From NCBI GenBank assembly GCA_950106755.1, contig OX467092.1, positions 9,424,001 to 9,488,000 of the forward strand: a stretch of DNA of 64,000 bases, given 5' to 3'. The notes under the pieces were generated by a model. That model saw only the letters and a list, made by a program, of their open reading frames with translations, did not search any database and had not been told where the DNA came from. The translations under genes were made by a program, and so were the position numbers. This stretch comes from Climacium dendroides (lineage: Eukaryota > Streptophyta > Bryopsida > Hypnales > Climaciaceae). Below are positions 63,496 to 64,000 of the stretch, in pieces (within the stretch, counting starts at the first letter, position 1; every line of letters starts with the position of its first letter).

Positions 63496-64000
63496 GACGT
63501 TTACATCACTAACATGTCTTTGCTATGCCAACATTTTAACATCACATAGGACGTTTAAAAAATACAAAGTCATCAATACATTGATGTCTCCCAACTAGAC
63601 CCATTGCATCTTGAACATGCATTTTGTGACAGAAGTTGTTTTGCTCGATGCTGCATGTGACATCGTGCGAATAGGGAGGGTTTATCTTTTGAAAATGTAT
63701 GCATCAATTATTTAAAAGTTGTTGTTGTACTCTTAGGAGGACCTTTTTAGCATTTTCAAGTACACATGTCGTGGGAAATTGCATCATAAATTACCAAAAA
63801 ATGCTTAGCAGCAGGACCTATCTTTTTGTACATTCCACCCACAGCCATGTTTTAAGAAAATGGTCCCCCCCAAACCCACCAATGACTCTAACATCACAAA
63901 CATTCAAAAAATACAAGATACATTGAATGATAGTAAATTAATTTTGATAATTCATGAGGAGCACTGAATTAGACATGTTTAAAAATCCAATGACAAAATG
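63496..64000. other. Non-coding part of CACTA-A after its transposase
   Basis: AT-rich sequence behind the transposase stop; no gene and no terminus before the window edge. Confidence 0.6.

Larger units (their letters stand above)
33497..64000 (+). mobile_element. CACTA element A, left end to window edge
   Basis: A plant CACTA (En/Spm) DNA transposon. The left terminus CACTATAAGAAAAC begins at 33497 behind TCA, so the expected 3-bp duplication is TCA. No CTTATAGTG end appears before 64000, so the right end lies outside. It carries a TNP2-type transposase gene on the plus strand (about 38830-63495), now a pseudogene, interrupted by E1 and E2. Without the insertions the visible part is about 9.9 kb. 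Element B is 14.2 kb, so a few kilobases of A are probably missing. The left arm (33.5-37.6 kb) has TGACGTGGCAT repeats, GC-rich blocks and a 44-bp tandem repeat but no TNPA-like gene that I can recognise. It is inserted next to a relative of the 9203-9662 repeat. Confidence 0.85.

Noticed and set aside
1..64000. tRNA and rRNA genes
   Set aside because: Scanning by eye for the T-loop consensus GGTTCGAATC and for rRNA-like GC-rich blocks gave no convincing structure; a tRNAscan run would settle it.

Overview
The window is nuclear DNA of a land plant. The genes have GT-AG introns, one encodes a plastid-type plant phosphofructokinase with 13 exons, and the transposons are plant-type CACTA (En/Spm) and TG...CA elements with 5-bp target duplications. 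I lean towards a seedless lineage (bryophyte, lycophyte or fern), because two of the four host genes resemble nothing I can name with confidence; this is inference. All gene models were built by eye from open frames, splice sites and codon phase.

Left part (1-33.5 kb): four host genes on the + strand in AT-rich, repeat-filled DNA. They are a two-exon, three-helix membrane protein (6024-7353), a small two-exon soluble protein (7741-8724), a single-exon, probably plastid, multi-pass membrane protein (11054-12118) and the PFK gene (16558-23224, 532 aa). PFK would feed plastid glycolysis; I see no operon-like link between the four. Between them lie a PIF/Harbinger-type MITE with TAA duplications, other inverted-repeat elements, a 100-bp near-perfect palindrome and several tandem arrays. 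From 23.2 to 33.5 kb I see no gene.

Right part (33.5-64 kb): one nest of transposons, three insertions deep, every junction readable to the base. A CACTA element (A) starts at 33497 and runs out of the window. Its transposase gene was broken by two related 3.2-kb TG...CA elements: E1 (39479-42680, duplication TATTC) and E2 (44347-61710, duplication CATGA). E2 was in turn hit by a second complete CACTA element (B, 47020-61228, 14,209 bp, duplication ATA). Removing the insertions restores A's reading frame across both joints, apart from local lesions.

CACTA-B carries two divergent genes: a minus-strand TNPA-like gene whose eight exons all keep phase (716 codons), and a plus-strand TNP2 transposase with a few lesions. 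CACTA-A is more decayed, and most of its stop codons are explained by C-to-T or G-to-A changes, as expected for long-methylated DNA. E1 and E2 have no internal LTR pair and look like solo LTRs that themselves carry an ORF for an acidic, lysine-rich protein. I consider these elements and the nest the most noteworthy content.
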